A DNA stretch of 54,570 nucleotides from Bradyrhizobium sp. ARR65. GTDB lineage: Bacteria > Pseudomonadota > Alphaproteobacteria > Rhizobiales > Xanthobacteraceae. Shown piece by piece: positions 1-8,098 of the stretch. The stretch spans positions 1 through 54,570 of the forward strand of contig NZ_AWZU01000025.1 in NCBI RefSeq assembly GCF_000472385.1, in the 5' to 3' direction. How positions within the stretch are numbered: the stretch's first letter is position 1; each line of letters opens with the position of its first letter. Under the pieces are notes generated by a model that saw nothing but the letters and a program-made list of their open reading frames with translations, was not told the DNA's origin and searched no databases. Both the position numbers and the translations under genes were made by a program.

Positions 1-104
1 CGAAGTCGTGTGGTCCTGGCGCCCCGTGGCTGGCGCTAAGTTGGCGACGATGCATTCGCATCGCGCCGGCGACGGTGGCAATAAAGTCTGGTTCACCGGG
101 GAGC
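1..104. repeat. Right part of a dispersed intergenic repeat (window edge)
   Basis: No credible coding sequence. The first 22 bases are identical to the last 22 bases of the window (54549-54570), so the sequence would read on smoothly from the end to the start. I recognise the overall text as resembling a long non-coding repeat common in Bradyrhizobium and Rhodopseudomonas genomes; that is memory, not a search. It appears interrupted near position 104 by the IS110-like element and to resume near 1406. Confidence 0.45.
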
Positions 105-220
105 AACTGTGTTGAAGTAGACCAGTGATCGGCCGGGCTCAAGGCTGGCGCTGGCGCGCCCCCGCCTTCGGCGGCTGACGGCCTTGACCCCGTCCGCTCA
201 CCGGTCTGTCGGCTTGGCAT

Positions 221-243
221 GCGCTCGGTCGCAGACCGAGCGC
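221..243 (-). terminator. Perfect hairpin just after the transposase
   Basis: Arms GCGCTCGGTC (221-230) and GACCGAGCGC (234-243) are perfect complements around a 3-base loop, 16 bases beyond the transposase stop. There is no T-run on either side, so it may be a structural end of the element rather than an intrinsic terminator. Confidence 0.4.
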
Positions 244-259
244 GATCAGATGCGCTCCC

Positions 260-1223
260 TCAGCTGAGCGCGTAGCGGCTGGGGTCCCATGTCTCGCCGC
301 GGCTGATCATGATGTTGAGGATGACGATCAGCTTGCGCATGCAGGCGACGATAGCAACCTTCTCCAGCTTCCCCTTGGCGATCAGGCGATCATAGAAGGC
401 CTTGAGCACCGGGTTGTGCCGGGTCGCAGCTCCCATGCAGGCCATATAGAACAGGTTGCGGACCCTGCGCCGTCCCCCTTTGATCTGGCGCTCGCCCTTG
501 CGTTTGCCGCTGTCGTCGTCGTAAGGGGCCACGCCCAGCAGCGCGGCTGCGACCTCGTTGCTGACCTGGCCCAGTTCCGGCATCCCGGCGATGAGGCCGG
601 CGGAGGTCCCCTTGCCAAGGCCCGGCACGCTCTCGATGATCTCGGCGAGCTCGACAAAATGCGCCGTCGCCTTGATCATCGCGGCGATCGCCGCGTCGAG
701 TTTGGCAACTTCGAGGGTGATCTTCTTGAGCAGCTGCGCCTGCACTTTCTGCACGACGTCCGGCACCGAATGCTCACCCTGATTGGTCAGCTTGGTCTCG
801 ATCTCGAGCAGGCTCTGACGCGCATTCACGATCTGCATCAGCTTCTCGCGTTCGGCATCATGGGCCTGGCCGGGGGCGTCGCCGAATGTCTCTGCAAACC
901 AGGCGATCGTGTCGGAAATCGATAGTGTCATTCTTGGCCAGTCGCCCCGCCGATTGGGCGAAGTGGCGGACCCGCTTGGGGTCGACGATACGGACCTCCA
1001 CGCCCTTTTCACGCAGCGCCTTGGCCCATTCGCGCTCATAGCCGCCGCTTGCCTCCATCACAGCCTTGGTCACCTTGTGCTGGCGCAGCCAGGAGAGCAG
1101 CTGCCCTCGTCCCTGTGCCGTGCTTTCAAACATCCGCCGTTGCGACAACGCGCGAATGCACGCATCCACCTTGTCCTTGGCGACATCAATACCGGCGACA
1201 ACCAGACCGTTTTGTGCCATCAT
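260..1223 (-). pseudogene. IS110-family transposase, frameshifted
   Basis: Read on the minus strand, the first part (1223 to about 917) gives the IS110 DEDD-type nuclease start: GIDVAKDK near residue 12, MEASGGYERE near residue 57, and AKNDTID near residue 100. Right after NDTID the frame breaks. The continuation, DTIAWFAETFGD, lies in another frame and runs to the stop at 260 with the Transposase_20-type segment (VPGLGKGTSAGL, then GERQIKGGRRRVR). An AAA run at 916-918 (plus strand) is one base too long for a continuous frame. The element is therefore probably dead, unless this is a homopolymer sequencing error or programmed frameshift. Both halves are otherwise well conserved, which suggests recent inactivation. 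Confidence 0.85.
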
Positions 1224-1405
1224 CCAGCTCCCTTCCTTGCTTGGTTCGGGCTCAAAGCCCCTGCAACTGTTCGGGTTGAGGACGACACCGGATCTGTCCC
1301 ACGCTCCCCGTCAGGCTCTATGCCTTTGAGCGCGAACGGGCTCAGATCCAGCGACGGGCGGTTGCTCCGAACCGGCCCGTTCGCACATTCTGGCAGATTT
1401 TGCAG

Positions 1406-1640
1406 ACACAAGAGCGCGAAGTAAGCCGTAAACCACTCGCGCAGGGAGGGCCGGTTGATTCCGCCTTCACCTGTGGTCTTCGCGCTTTCGCGCAACCTTT
1501 TTGCGCGAGGGCTCACGGGTGCCTGGCGGGCATCCGGTCTTCCCTGCGCCCTCTATTCTCTGGAGGGACGAACTTCGAGCATAGCTCGGGCGCGATGCGC
1601 CGCGGGGATGCGGAGGTGTGTCTTGGCGGCTTTTTGAAAA
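1406..1640. repeat. Continuation of the dispersed intergenic repeat
   Basis: This stretch has no convincing gene. Its text (phrases such as TTCCCTGCGCCCTCT near 1540 and GATGCGCCGCGGGGATGCGG near 1595) resembles the downstream half of the same dispersed repeat that begins the window. The IS110-like element between 105 and 1405 would then be an insertion into that repeat. The identification relies on memory of related genomes. Confidence 0.4.
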
Positions 1641-1701
1641 TTGAATCTGGATTTGTGGCGTTCGATGCGTCGGCGAGTCCCGACGGCCTCGCCCCGCTTG
1701 T

Positions 1702-1788
1702 GGGGAGAGGCGATCGCGAAGCGGCGGGTGAGGGGGAATCTCCACCAGTCTGACTCGTGGAGACTCCTCCTCACCCTGCCCTCTCCCC
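1702..1788. repeat. REP-like nested palindrome
   Basis: Nested inverted repeats: GGGGAGAGGC (1702-1711) pairs with CCCTCTCCCC (1779-1788, one mismatch), GGGTGAGG (1726-1733) with CCTCACCC (1769-1776), and TCTCCAC (1739-1745) with GTGGAGA (1757-1763). Together they could form a long imperfect stem just downstream of the hydratase gene. Such elements are typical dispersed intergenic palindromes in this lineage and may also work as a transcript-end structure. Confidence 0.55.
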
Positions 1789-1813
1789 GCACACGCAAGA
1801 GGGAAAGCAGACC

Positions 1814-2599
1814 TCACGCGAACTCCGCCTCAACCTTCCCCAACCCCGCCAGCTCCATCACCACGCGATCGCCGGGGTTGAGCCAGACGGTCCTGATCAG
1901 GCTTCCCGTCAGCACGATCTGGCCCTTGTGCAGGCTCTTGCCTTCGGCGGCCAGATGATTGGCGAGCCAGGCGAGTGCGTTGTGGGGATGGCCGAGCACG
2001 TCGGCGCCCCTGCCCGATCCCGCCTCCGCGCCGTTGATCAGCGCACGCCCCGCCACCTCGCGCACGTCGGGCGCCGCGTAGCGGCCGACCGGCTCGCCCA
2101 GCACGCAGGCCGCGGCAAAGAAATCGTCCGCAACCAGCGTCGGCGCGCCCAGCGTCTCCCACTGCTCATAGCGGTCGTCGACGATCTCGATCGCGGGCAT
2201 GTAGGCCTCGATCGCTTCCCCCACCCATTCGGCCGTGAACGGCGCCTCGCCGGCGGAAAGATCCCGCGAAAGCTCCACCGCGATCTCGCATTCGACGCCA
2301 ACGTGCACGAAATCGGAGGCCGCAAGCTTCACCCCGCTCCGATGCACGCCGCGCTCGAACACGCCGCCGCCGCATGGATGCGGAACATTGAGATATTCCT
2401 GCATCACACTGGAAGTGCAGCCGATCTTGTAGCCGACCAGCGCCCCGCTCTCGGGCAGCAGGAGATCATGCACCGCGCGCTGTACCTGATAACCCTCCGC
2501 CTCGTCGCGCGGCGCGATCTTGGCGGGGAGCGGCTTCAGCTTCTCACGCGCGCGGCGCGCGCCGGCGATCACCTTCGCGGCTTCGACGACCCTGTCCAT
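1814..2599 (-). CDS. 2-keto-4-pentenoate hydratase-like protein
   Basis: The 261-residue product belongs to the fumarylacetoacetase-fold hydratase/decarboxylase family (MhpD-like), which adds water to or decarboxylates 2-oxo acids in meta-cleavage pathways. Visible family features are GYKIGCTS near residue 57, a conserved acidic VECEIAVEL near residue 105, the EIVDDRY segment near residue 138, and a C-terminal VWLNPGDRVVMEL stretch. The start at 2599 was chosen because GGGAGGGAAG lies just before this ATG and upstream residues look non-coding. No other catabolic genes are adjacent, so the substrate cannot be assigned. The gene downstream of the neighbouring reductase points the same way, but the gap of about 210 bases leaves co-transcription open. 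Confidence 0.85.
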   Translation of the reverse strand: MDRVVEAAKVIAGARRAREKLKPLPAKIAPRDEAEGYQVQRAVHDLLLPESGALVGYKIGCTSSVMQEYLNVPHPCGGGVFERGVHRSGVKLAASDFVHVGVECEIAVELSRDLSAGEAPFTAEWVGEAIEAYMPAIEIVDDRYEQWETLGAPTLVADDFFAAACVLGEPVGRYAAPDVREVAGRALINGAEAGSGRGADVLGHPHNALAWLANHLAAEGKSLHKGQIVLTGSLIRTVWLNPGDRVVMELAGLGKVEAEFA

Positions 2600-2809
2600 C
2601 GCGCTTCCCTCCCACCTCACGTGCTTGCGCGTGCTCGACAGCATGATCCGGCAAAATGGGCAGCGGTTTGGCATCGCGACAGATCGCGAAGCGCGGAGAT
2701 CATGCGAACCACGACACTTGAGCGGGATGATGTTCGACGGACCATCAGCCCACTCGCGCGCCAGTTGAGCACCCCGCCCCGCGCGTGGCAAGCGCGCAGG
2801 CGGGCGCGC

Positions 2810-3853
2810 TTACGGCTTGACGAGACCGAGCCGGATCAGGCTCTCTGCAGTGTCGACGATCATCTCCTCGTTGCCGCGCGGGTTAAAGCCGAGCAGCCGC
2901 CGCGCCTTGTCGCCGCTGACGCGCCTGACCTTGCCGAGCAGCGGCAGGCTCGCCCGCGCCATCGGGTTGCGCAGCGCGGCGAGCCGGATCAGCCAATCCG
3001 GCGCCTGCAATCGCGGCACCCGGCGCGCGGCACGACCGAGGCGCGCCCGCAACACCCGGGCGATCTGAAGGATCGACATGGTCTCGCCGGCCACCGCAAT
3101 GAACCGCTCGCCCCTGGCAGCCAGGCTCGTCATGGCTGCCAGGTGCAGCTCGGCGACGTCGCGCACGTCGACCAGGCCGAAATAGATGCGCGGGGTCAGC
3201 GGCATCGCGCCATCAAGCAAGGCCTTGATGATGTCGATCGAGCCGGAAAAATCGCGCCCCAGCACGGGGCCGAAGACGGCTGTGGGATTGATGACGGAGA
3301 GCTCGAGCCCGCCACCTTCGCGGGCGATAAAATCCCAGGCCGCGCGCTCGGCGAGCGTCTTGGATTTGACGTAAGGCTGCCCGTCGACGGCCTCGAGATT
3401 GGTCCGGTCGGTCTCGTCGAACGGTGTCTCGCGGAAGGGGTGGCCGTAGGCGATCGCCGCGCCGGAGGAGGTGAGGACGACGCGCTTCACGGAAGCCTCG
3501 CGCGCGGCGCGCAGCACGCGCAGCGTTCCCTCTCGCGCCGGCACGATCAAATCGTTCTCGTCCTCGGGCACGTAGGTCAGGAGCGGCGAAGCCACATGAA
3601 GGACATAGTCGCAACCCTCGGCCGCCTCGCGCCAGCCGGCATCCTCGGTGAGGTCGGCGGTGAAGAAGGAAAGCCGGTCGGGTGGCTCGACGCCGCCGTT
3701 TTCGATACCGCCCTGGCGCAGCATGGCGCGCACATCGCTCTCGCGCTCCGGCCGGCGCACGGTGGTGCGCACCGTGTGCCCCGCCTCCAGCGCCTTTGCG
3801 ATCGTATGCACGCCGACAAAGCCGGACCCTCCCGTCACCAAAACCGTGCTCAT
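2810..3853 (-). CDS. NAD(P)-dependent epimerase/reductase (dihydroflavonol-reductase-like)
   Basis: The 347-residue extended short-chain dehydrogenase opens with the nucleotide-binding motif VTGGSGFVG (residues 5-13). It continues with LHVASPL near residue 87, an SSGAAIAYG active-site serine region near 127, and YVKSKTLAE near 160, the YxxxK catalytic motif. These match the DFR/aldehyde-reductase branch, which reduces ketones or aldehydes with NAD(P)H. Start: ATG at 3853 behind a GGAGAGA-like ribosome site. It is divergent from an HxlR regulator (3943) across 89 bases, so that regulator probably controls it and may respond to a reactive electrophile. The substrate is unknown. Confidence 0.88.
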   Translation of the reverse strand: MSTVLVTGGSGFVGVHTIAKALEAGHTVRTTVRRPERESDVRAMLRQGGIENGGVEPPDRLSFFTADLTEDAGWREAAEGCDYVLHVASPLLTYVPEDENDLIVPAREGTLRVLRAAREASVKRVVLTSSGAAIAYGHPFRETPFDETDRTNLEAVDGQPYVKSKTLAERAAWDFIAREGGGLELSVINPTAVFGPVLGRDFSGSIDIIKALLDGAMPLTPRIYFGLVDVRDVAELHLAAMTSLAARGERFIAVAGETMSILQIARVLRARLGRAARRVPRLQAPDWLIRLAALRNPMARASLPLLGKVRRVSGDKARRLLGFNPRGNEEMIVDTAESLIRLGLVKP

Positions 3854-3942
3854 CGTCGAAATCTCTCCCTCGAAACCGCCGCAGCATCGGGCGGACCTGC
3901 ACAGCGCGCATCTGGGCACCTATGTAAAGCGCGGCAAGTAGG

Positions 3943-4371
3943 ATGAAATTCCGGACCAGTATGGAAAAGATGACCAGCATGGCCTGCGAGACCAGCGAGG
4001 GCGACTGCGCAAGCGATCCTCAACTGCTGCTTCACTTCAAGCGCGCGCTTCATGCCCTTGGCGGTAAATGGAAACTCGAAATCCTGTTCGCGCTGATGAA
4101 TGGCGCCGTGCGGTTCGGTGCCCTGCGACGCGCGGTTTCCGGCATCAGCCGGCATATGCTGACCGCGCGCCTGCGCGAGCTCGAGCAGGACGGCCTCGTC
4201 TCGCGCACCGCCTTCGCCGAGAAAACGCTGCGCGTCGAATATCAATTGACCGACGCCGCCTACGCGTTGCTGCCGGCCTTCAAGGAATTGTTGAGCTGGT
4301 GGCAGGCGTACGGCGGAGGCGCGCGCAATGCACCGGGCGAGTCAAACGTCGCCGCAGCGGTCTCGACTTGA
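3943..4371 (+). CDS. HxlR-family transcriptional regulator
   Basis: The 142-residue protein contains the HxlR winged helix: ALGGKWKLEIL near residue 38, RFGALRRAVSGISRHMLTARLRELEQDGLV through residues 57-85, and a wing ending in VEYQLT. HxlR proteins are small dimeric regulators, often triggered by aldehydes or quinones through a conserved cysteine. Here the candidate cysteines lie before the helix-turn-helix (MACETSEGDCASD, residues 13-25). It is divergent from the reductase at 2810-3853. ATG 3943 gives the longest plausible form; ATG 3961 is an alternative. A second reductase/HxlR pair sits 1.9 kb away. Confidence 0.88.
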   Translation: MKFRTSMEKMTSMACETSEGDCASDPQLLLHFKRALHALGGKWKLEILFALMNGAVRFGALRRAVSGISRHMLTARLRELEQDGLVSRTAFAEKTLRVEYQLTDAAYALLPAFKELLSWWQAYGGGARNAPGESNVAAAVST

Positions 4372-4484
4372 GATTGTTTTCGAAGGAAAAAGTGGCCGCC
4401 GCCCAGCCTCGACTAAAATGTGACGTGACCAATGCCCGTCGGCCGGCGGTCGGCCGGCAACCGGAGCTTCAGGGAACGAGCGCC

Positions 4485-4895
4485 CTACTCGTCCCGGTAA
4501 ACCTTCTCGCGCTTCTCGTGGCGCTCCTGCGCTTCCACCGACAGCGTTGCGATCGGGCGGGCTTCGAGCCGCTTCAGCGAGATCGGCTCGCCGGTCTCTT
4601 CGCAATAGCCGTAAGTGTTGTCCTCGATACGCTGCAGCGCGGCGTCGATCTTGGAGATCAGCTTGCGCTGGCGGTCGCGGGCGCGGAGTTCGATGGCACG
4701 GTCGGTTTCGGAAGAGGCACGGTCGGCGAGATCGGGGTGGTTGACGTTCTCCTCCTGCAGCGCCTGCAGGGTCAACTTCGATTCCTTCAGGATCTCGTCT
4801 TTCCAGGCCAGCAGCTTGGCACGAAAATACTCGCGCTGCCGCTCGTTCATGAAAGGCTCTTTTTCGGAAGGTCTGTAGTTTTTAAACTTTTCCAA
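4485..4895 (-). CDS. dksA: RNA polymerase-binding transcription factor DksA
   Basis: The protein has the DksA coiled coil and C-terminal globule: NERQREYFRAKLLAWKDEIL, DLADRASSETDRAIELRARD, then YGYCEETGEP and RLEARPIATLS. DksA binds the RNA polymerase secondary channel and works with ppGpp. Only the first of the four classical zinc cysteines remains (CEET replaces CxxC and the later pair is gone), as known for many alphaproteobacterial DksA proteins. The residues EKFKNYRPSEKEPF precede the first ATG (4850) and look conserved, so translation probably starts upstream at TTG 4895 or CTG 4901. ATG 4850 would give a shorter form. The leader carries two strong hairpins. Confidence 0.88.
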   Translation of the reverse strand: MEKFKNYRPSEKEPFMNERQREYFRAKLLAWKDEILKESKLTLQALQEENVNHPDLADRASSETDRAIELRARDRQRKLISKIDAALQRIEDNTYGYCEETGEPISLKRLEARPIATLSVEAQERHEKREKVYRDE

Positions 4896-4918
4896 GGCCA
4901 GCCCATCTTCTACCTGCA

Positions 4919-4965
4919 GGCGCCGCGCCTTTGCGGCGCCGCGCGAGGGGAGGGTTCCTCTCGCG
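4919..4965 (-). promoter_or_regulatory. Two stacked hairpins in the dksA leader
   Basis: GGCGCCGC (4919-4926) pairs perfectly with GCGGCGCC (4933-4940). Next to it CGCGAGGGGA (4942-4951) pairs with TCCTCTCGCG (4956-4965), with one imperfect position. They lie 20-70 bases upstream of the likely dksA start and could shape mRNA stability or translation. No known riboswitch class was recognised. Confidence 0.4.
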
Positions 4966-5084
4966 AGCGGCCTTATATAGCGGCGCCATGTGACAGACAA
5001 TCTTTCCGTGACAGCCGGCCGCCCTGCCCCAAGCCCTTGCACAGGCAAATCTATCCGGCCCGGCGGGCCGGCCGCCCGGGGGCG

Positions 5085-5696
5085 TCAATACCCTACCGTA
5101 AAGCGCTTGCGGATGTGGGCCGGACGCTCGATTTCGTCGGCCATGGCGACCGCAAAGTCCTCGAACGTGATCCAGCTTCTTCCGGCCGAATCGGTCAGGA
5201 GCTGGTCCGTTCCGAGCCGGAACTTGCCGGTGCGCTCGCCCGGAATGAACAGGGCCGAGGGCGAGAGGAACGTCCAGTTCAGTTCCTTCTCCTGCAGCAG
5301 CCGGTCAAGAAACGCTGCCCCCTTCTCCGCCTCGGCCTTGTATTCCGCGGGAAACGTCGCCGTCGTGACCAGCCGGACACCCGGGGCCACTTCGAGCGAG
5401 CCGGCACCCCCGACCACGAGATAACGCGGAACGCGCGCATCCTCTGCCGCCCCGATCAGGGCTTCCGGATCGCTGGCGAGGAAGTGAATGGAACTCACAG
5501 CCGCGTCATGGCCGGCCCACAGCTTGGCGAGCTCTGCCCGGTTAAGGGCGTCACCCTTGACCGCAGTCACATTGGGCAGTTTTGCGATCCTGTCCGGATT
5601 GCGGGCAATCCCGGTCACGCTATGGCCACGGCGCGCGAGCTCGGCGGTAATGCAGGATCCGGCCCTTCCCGAGGCACCGGCAATGGCGATTTTCAT
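5085..5696 (-). CDS. NAD(P)-binding oxidoreductase (NmrA/YwnB-like)
   Basis: The 203-residue protein has an N-terminal Rossmann motif IAGASGRAG (residues 4-12), GIARNPDRI near residue 30, and a YLVVGGAGSLEV segment near residue 94. This is the compact atypical SDR family of NAD(P)H-binding proteins, often flavin or quinone reductase-like or redox-sensing. It lacks a clear YxxxK pair. The start at 5696 has an AAAGGAG ribosome site. It is divergent from a second HxlR regulator (5894), repeating the arrangement at 2.8-4.4 kb with an unrelated reductase, and is probably repressed or activated by that regulator. Confidence 0.85.
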   Translation of the reverse strand: MKIAIAGASGRAGSCITAELARRGHSVTGIARNPDRIAKLPNVTAVKGDALNRAELAKLWAGHDAAVSSIHFLASDPEALIGAAEDARVPRYLVVGGAGSLEVAPGVRLVTTATFPAEYKAEAEKGAAFLDRLLQEKELNWTFLSPSALFIPGERTGKFRLGTDQLLTDSAGRSWITFEDFAVAMADEIERPAHIRKRFTVGY

Positions 5697-5893
5697 CAGA
5701 GGGACTCCTTTGCGGCTTTCAGCTGGCATGAGGTAACCAATGGCGACTAGATAGCGCAAAGGATACAAGTGTTAAGAACGCACCTTGGGATCACCTGGTA
5801 ACGTGCGAGTAACTCGCCCGGTCGACTTGCCGAAGCGGCTCGTCCAGGGCGCTAGCCGGCGTCTTTCCGAAATCATCGTCAGAGTATTCCGCT

Positions 5894-6268
5894 ATGAAAA
5901 CCCCCAATGCCTATTCGGCCGCCTGCCCGACCCGCCAGATTCTCGATCGTGTCGGCGACAAATGGGCGGTGCTGATCCTGCTGCTCCTCCGCGAGGAGCC
6001 CTTGCGCTTCAATCAGTTGCGCCGCGCGATTGAAGGCATCTCGCAGAAGATGCTCTCCCAGGTTCTCAAGAGTCTGGAGCGCGACGGCCTGGTGAAGCGT
6101 CGCGCCATCGCAACCGTACCTGTGACGGTCGAATACTCCATTACGCCGCTCGGAAGGACGCTGGCAGCCGCGATCGATCCCTTGCGAGATTGGGCGGAAC
6201 GAAATCTGAAGGAGGTGCTGGCGGCGCAGCGCCGTTACGATGCGCAGCACCACGCGAACGCGGCGTGA
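5894..6268 (+). CDS. HxlR-family transcriptional regulator
   Basis: The 124-residue protein is nearly all HxlR winged helix: a cysteine near the N terminus (SAACPTRQI, residue 11), RVGDKWAVLILLLL (residues 19-32), RFNQLRRAIEGISQKMLSQVLKSLERDGLV, then VEYSITPLGRTL. The early cysteine followed by the GDKWA helix is the arrangement of thiol-sensing members such as QorR/YodB types. It is divergent from the reductase at 5085-5696 with about 200 bases between. It is clearly a paralogue of the regulator at 3943, but shares only the family pattern. Confidence 0.9.
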   Translation: MKTPNAYSAACPTRQILDRVGDKWAVLILLLLREEPLRFNQLRRAIEGISQKMLSQVLKSLERDGLVKRRAIATVPVTVEYSITPLGRTLAAAIDPLRDWAERNLKEVLAAQRRYDAQHHANAA

Positions 6269-6287
6269 CGAGGTCGGAACTGTCCGG

Positions 6288-6707
6288 TCAGTGCTGGCTC
6301 GCCTTGGCGAGTTCGACTTCGACCCGCAGTTCGATCTCGGACAGCACCGCGTCGAGTCCGGGATCGCCGGACGAGGATTTCAAGCTGGTGGCGGCGTCGC
6401 GCAGGCGGCCCACCATTGACTGATCGAGATTGCCGGAGAGCAGGCGGAGCTTGAGGTCGTCGAGCACCTCGAGTGCGCCCTTGCCGCGCTGGACCGAGCG
6501 CTTGCGCCGTTCGACCGGATCTTCCTCGATACCTTGCAGCGCAAGCAGGACATCGATGCCCGTCGTGGTGCGCGGTGCGACGGGTGCGCGCGTCTCCTGC
6601 GCCGTAGCCGTCTCGTCCTCGGGAAGCACAAAGCCGCCGGAGGACGTCTTGCGTGCCGTTGACGCAGGCGTGCCGAGCGTCGTGCCGTTCGGTCCATAAA
6701 CGCGCAT
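6288..6707 (-). CDS. fliX: Flagellar assembly regulator FliX
   Basis: The 139-residue protein matches FliX: it opens MRVYGPNGT, has a low-complexity Ala/Thr linker, then GIDVLLALQGIEEDP near residue 49 and RGKGALEVLDDLKLRLL near residue 73. In Caulobacter FliX links assembly of the early flagellar structure to the sigma-54 activator FlbD. The start at 6707 was chosen by family length; upstream residues are out of character. It is divergent from flgI, as in Caulobacter. A CtrA-like box lies 45 bases upstream (6752-6767), fitting an early flagellar gene. Confidence 0.92.
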   Translation of the reverse strand: MRVYGPNGTTLGTPASTARKTSSGGFVLPEDETATAQETRAPVAPRTTTGIDVLLALQGIEEDPVERRKRSVQRGKGALEVLDDLKLRLLSGNLDQSMVGRLRDAATSLKSSSGDPGLDAVLSEIELRVEVELAKASQH

Positions 6708-6751
6708 GGTCTGCCCCCTGTGATCGCAGGCAGAGTTTCGCCGATTTATGG

Positions 6752-6767
6752 TTAAGGGTGCGTAAAC
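6752..6767 (-). promoter_or_regulatory. CtrA-like box upstream of fliX
   Basis: On the minus strand the site reads TTTA-N7-TTAAC, one base from the CtrA consensus TTAA-N7-TTAAC. It ends 45 bases before the fliX start. The same TTTA-N7-TTAAC form occurs upstream of flbT. Confidence 0.55.
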
Positions 6768-6883
6768 AGCCCGGCAAATTCTGCCGGGAGGCGGCAGTTT
6801 CACGCCAGATGGCAAACGCCGGCTTGCAGTGGTCCGGCGAAAATCCAGTCGAAATTTCAATCAAATAGCCGCCAGCCAGACTG

Positions 6884-6899
6884 TGGCACGCCGCTCGCA
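6884..6899 (+). promoter_or_regulatory. Sigma-54 promoter upstream of flgI
   Basis: TGGCACGCCGCTCGCA keeps the invariant GG (6885-6886) and GC (6897-6898) exactly 10 bases apart; the -12 box reads TCGCA rather than TTGCA. It lies 75 bases before the flgI start. Sigma-54 control of flgI-type genes is established in Caulobacter. Confidence 0.7.
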
Positions 6900-6973
6900 T
6901 TGGTAGGGAGCGGACCGCAACGCTATGGGAGTGGCGAAGCGATCCGGCAGTTAAGTTCGAGGGGAGCATCAGG

Positions 6974-8098
6974 ATGCAAAGCGTCCGTCGGATACGATTC
7001 TTTCGGCTGGCCTGTGCCGCGCTATCGGCGCTGCTGCTGTCGGCCGAAGCGTGCCATGCCACGTCGCGGATCAAGGATCTCGCGAATATCGAGGGCGTGC
7101 GGCAGAACCAACTGATCGGCTACGGCCTCGTCGTCGGCCTCAACGGCACTGGCGATACGCTGAACAACATCCCCTTCACCAAGCAGTCGCTGCAGGCGAT
7201 GCTCGAGCGGATGGGCGTCAACATCCGCGGGCAGACGATCCGCACCGGCAACGTCGCCGCCGTGATGGTGACCGGCAACCTGCCGCCTTTCGCCACGCAA
7301 GGCACGCGCATGGACGTGACCGTCTCCGCGCTCGGCGACGCAAAAAACCTGCAAGGCGGCACGCTGCTCGTCACGCCCCTCCTCGGCGCCGACGGCAACG
7401 TCTACGCGGTAGCGCAGGGCTCGCTCGCCATCTCCGGCTTCCAGGCTGAAGGTGAAGCAGCAAAGATCGTGCGCGGCGTGCCGACGGTGGGGCGCATTGC
7501 CAATGGCGCGATCATCGAGCGCGAGATCGAGTTTGCGCTGAACCGCCTGCCCAATGTGCGGCTGGCATTGCGCAACGCCGATTTCACCACGGCGAAACGC
7601 ATAGCGGCCGCAGTCAACGACTTCCTCGGCGTCAAATGCGCCGAACCGATCGATCCCTCAACCGTGGAGCTGTCGATCCCGCAGGAATTCAAGGGCAATG
7701 TCGTGGCGCTCCTGACCGAGATCGAGCAGTTGCAGGTCGATCCCGACCTCGCCGCCAAAATCATCATCGACGAGCGTTCCGGCATCATCGTGATGGGCCG
7801 CGACGTCCGCGTGAACACGGTCGCGGTGGCACAAGGCAACCTCACCGTCACCATTTCCGAAAGCCCGCAGGTGAGCCAGCCCAATCCGCTCTCGCGCGGC
7901 CGGACTGTGGTGACGCCGCGCACCAATATCGGGGTGTCCGAGGACGGCAAGAAATTCGCGGTCGTGAAAGACGGTGTCTCGCTGCAGCAGCTCGTCGACG
8001 GCCTCAATGGGCTCGGTATCGGGCCGCGCGATCTGATCGGCATCCTGCAGGCGATCAAGGCCGCGGGCGCGATTCAGGCCGACATCGAGGTGATGTGA
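6974..8098 (+). CDS. flgI: Flagellar P-ring protein FlgI
   Basis: At 374 residues this is full-length FlgI, the periplasmic P-ring subunit around the rod. It has a signal peptide (RRIRFFRLACAALSALLLSA, cleavage after CHA near residue 29), then TSRIKDLANIEGVRQNQLIG, GLNGTGD, and the C-terminal VSLQQLVDGLNGLGIGPRDL that marks the family. GGGGAGCATCAGG precedes the ATG. Its stop overlaps the next start by one base (TGATG), so flgI, the rod-binding protein and the FlgN-like gene form one operon behind a sigma-54 promoter. Confidence 0.97.
   Translation: MQSVRRIRFFRLACAALSALLLSAEACHATSRIKDLANIEGVRQNQLIGYGLVVGLNGTGDTLNNIPFTKQSLQAMLERMGVNIRGQTIRTGNVAAVMVTGNLPPFATQGTRMDVTVSALGDAKNLQGGTLLVTPLLGADGNVYAVAQGSLAISGFQAEGEAAKIVRGVPTVGRIANGAIIEREIEFALNRLPNVRLALRNADFTTAKRIAAAVNDFLGVKCAEPIDPSTVELSIPQEFKGNVVALLTEIEQLQVDPDLAAKIIIDERSGIIVMGRDVRVNTVAVAQGNLTVTISESPQVSQPNPLSRGRTVVTPRTNIGVSEDGKKFAVVKDGVSLQQLVDGLNGLGIGPRDLIGILQAIKAAGAIQADIEVM

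Larger units (their letters stand above)
105..1405 (-). mobile_element. IS110-family-like insertion sequence, approximate limits
   Basis: The segment carries a frameshifted IS110-type transposase on the minus strand, with about 155 bases downstream and 180 bases upstream of it. The limits are estimated from where the flanking dispersed repeat appears to stop and restart. IS110 elements usually lack terminal inverted repeats, and none were found, so the ends are uncertain by tens of bases. A perfect hairpin (221-243) lies just after the transposase stop. Confidence 0.4.

Noticed and set aside
1757..3946. A 729-codon open frame on the plus strand
   Set aside because: It runs antisense to two well-supported genes (hydratase and reductase), its product is Arg/His/Asp-rich without domains, and such frames are common opposite GC-rich genes.
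4068..5750. A 560-codon open frame on the plus strand
   Set aside because: It overlaps HxlR, dksA and the NmrA-like gene in other frames and has no domain or ribosome site.
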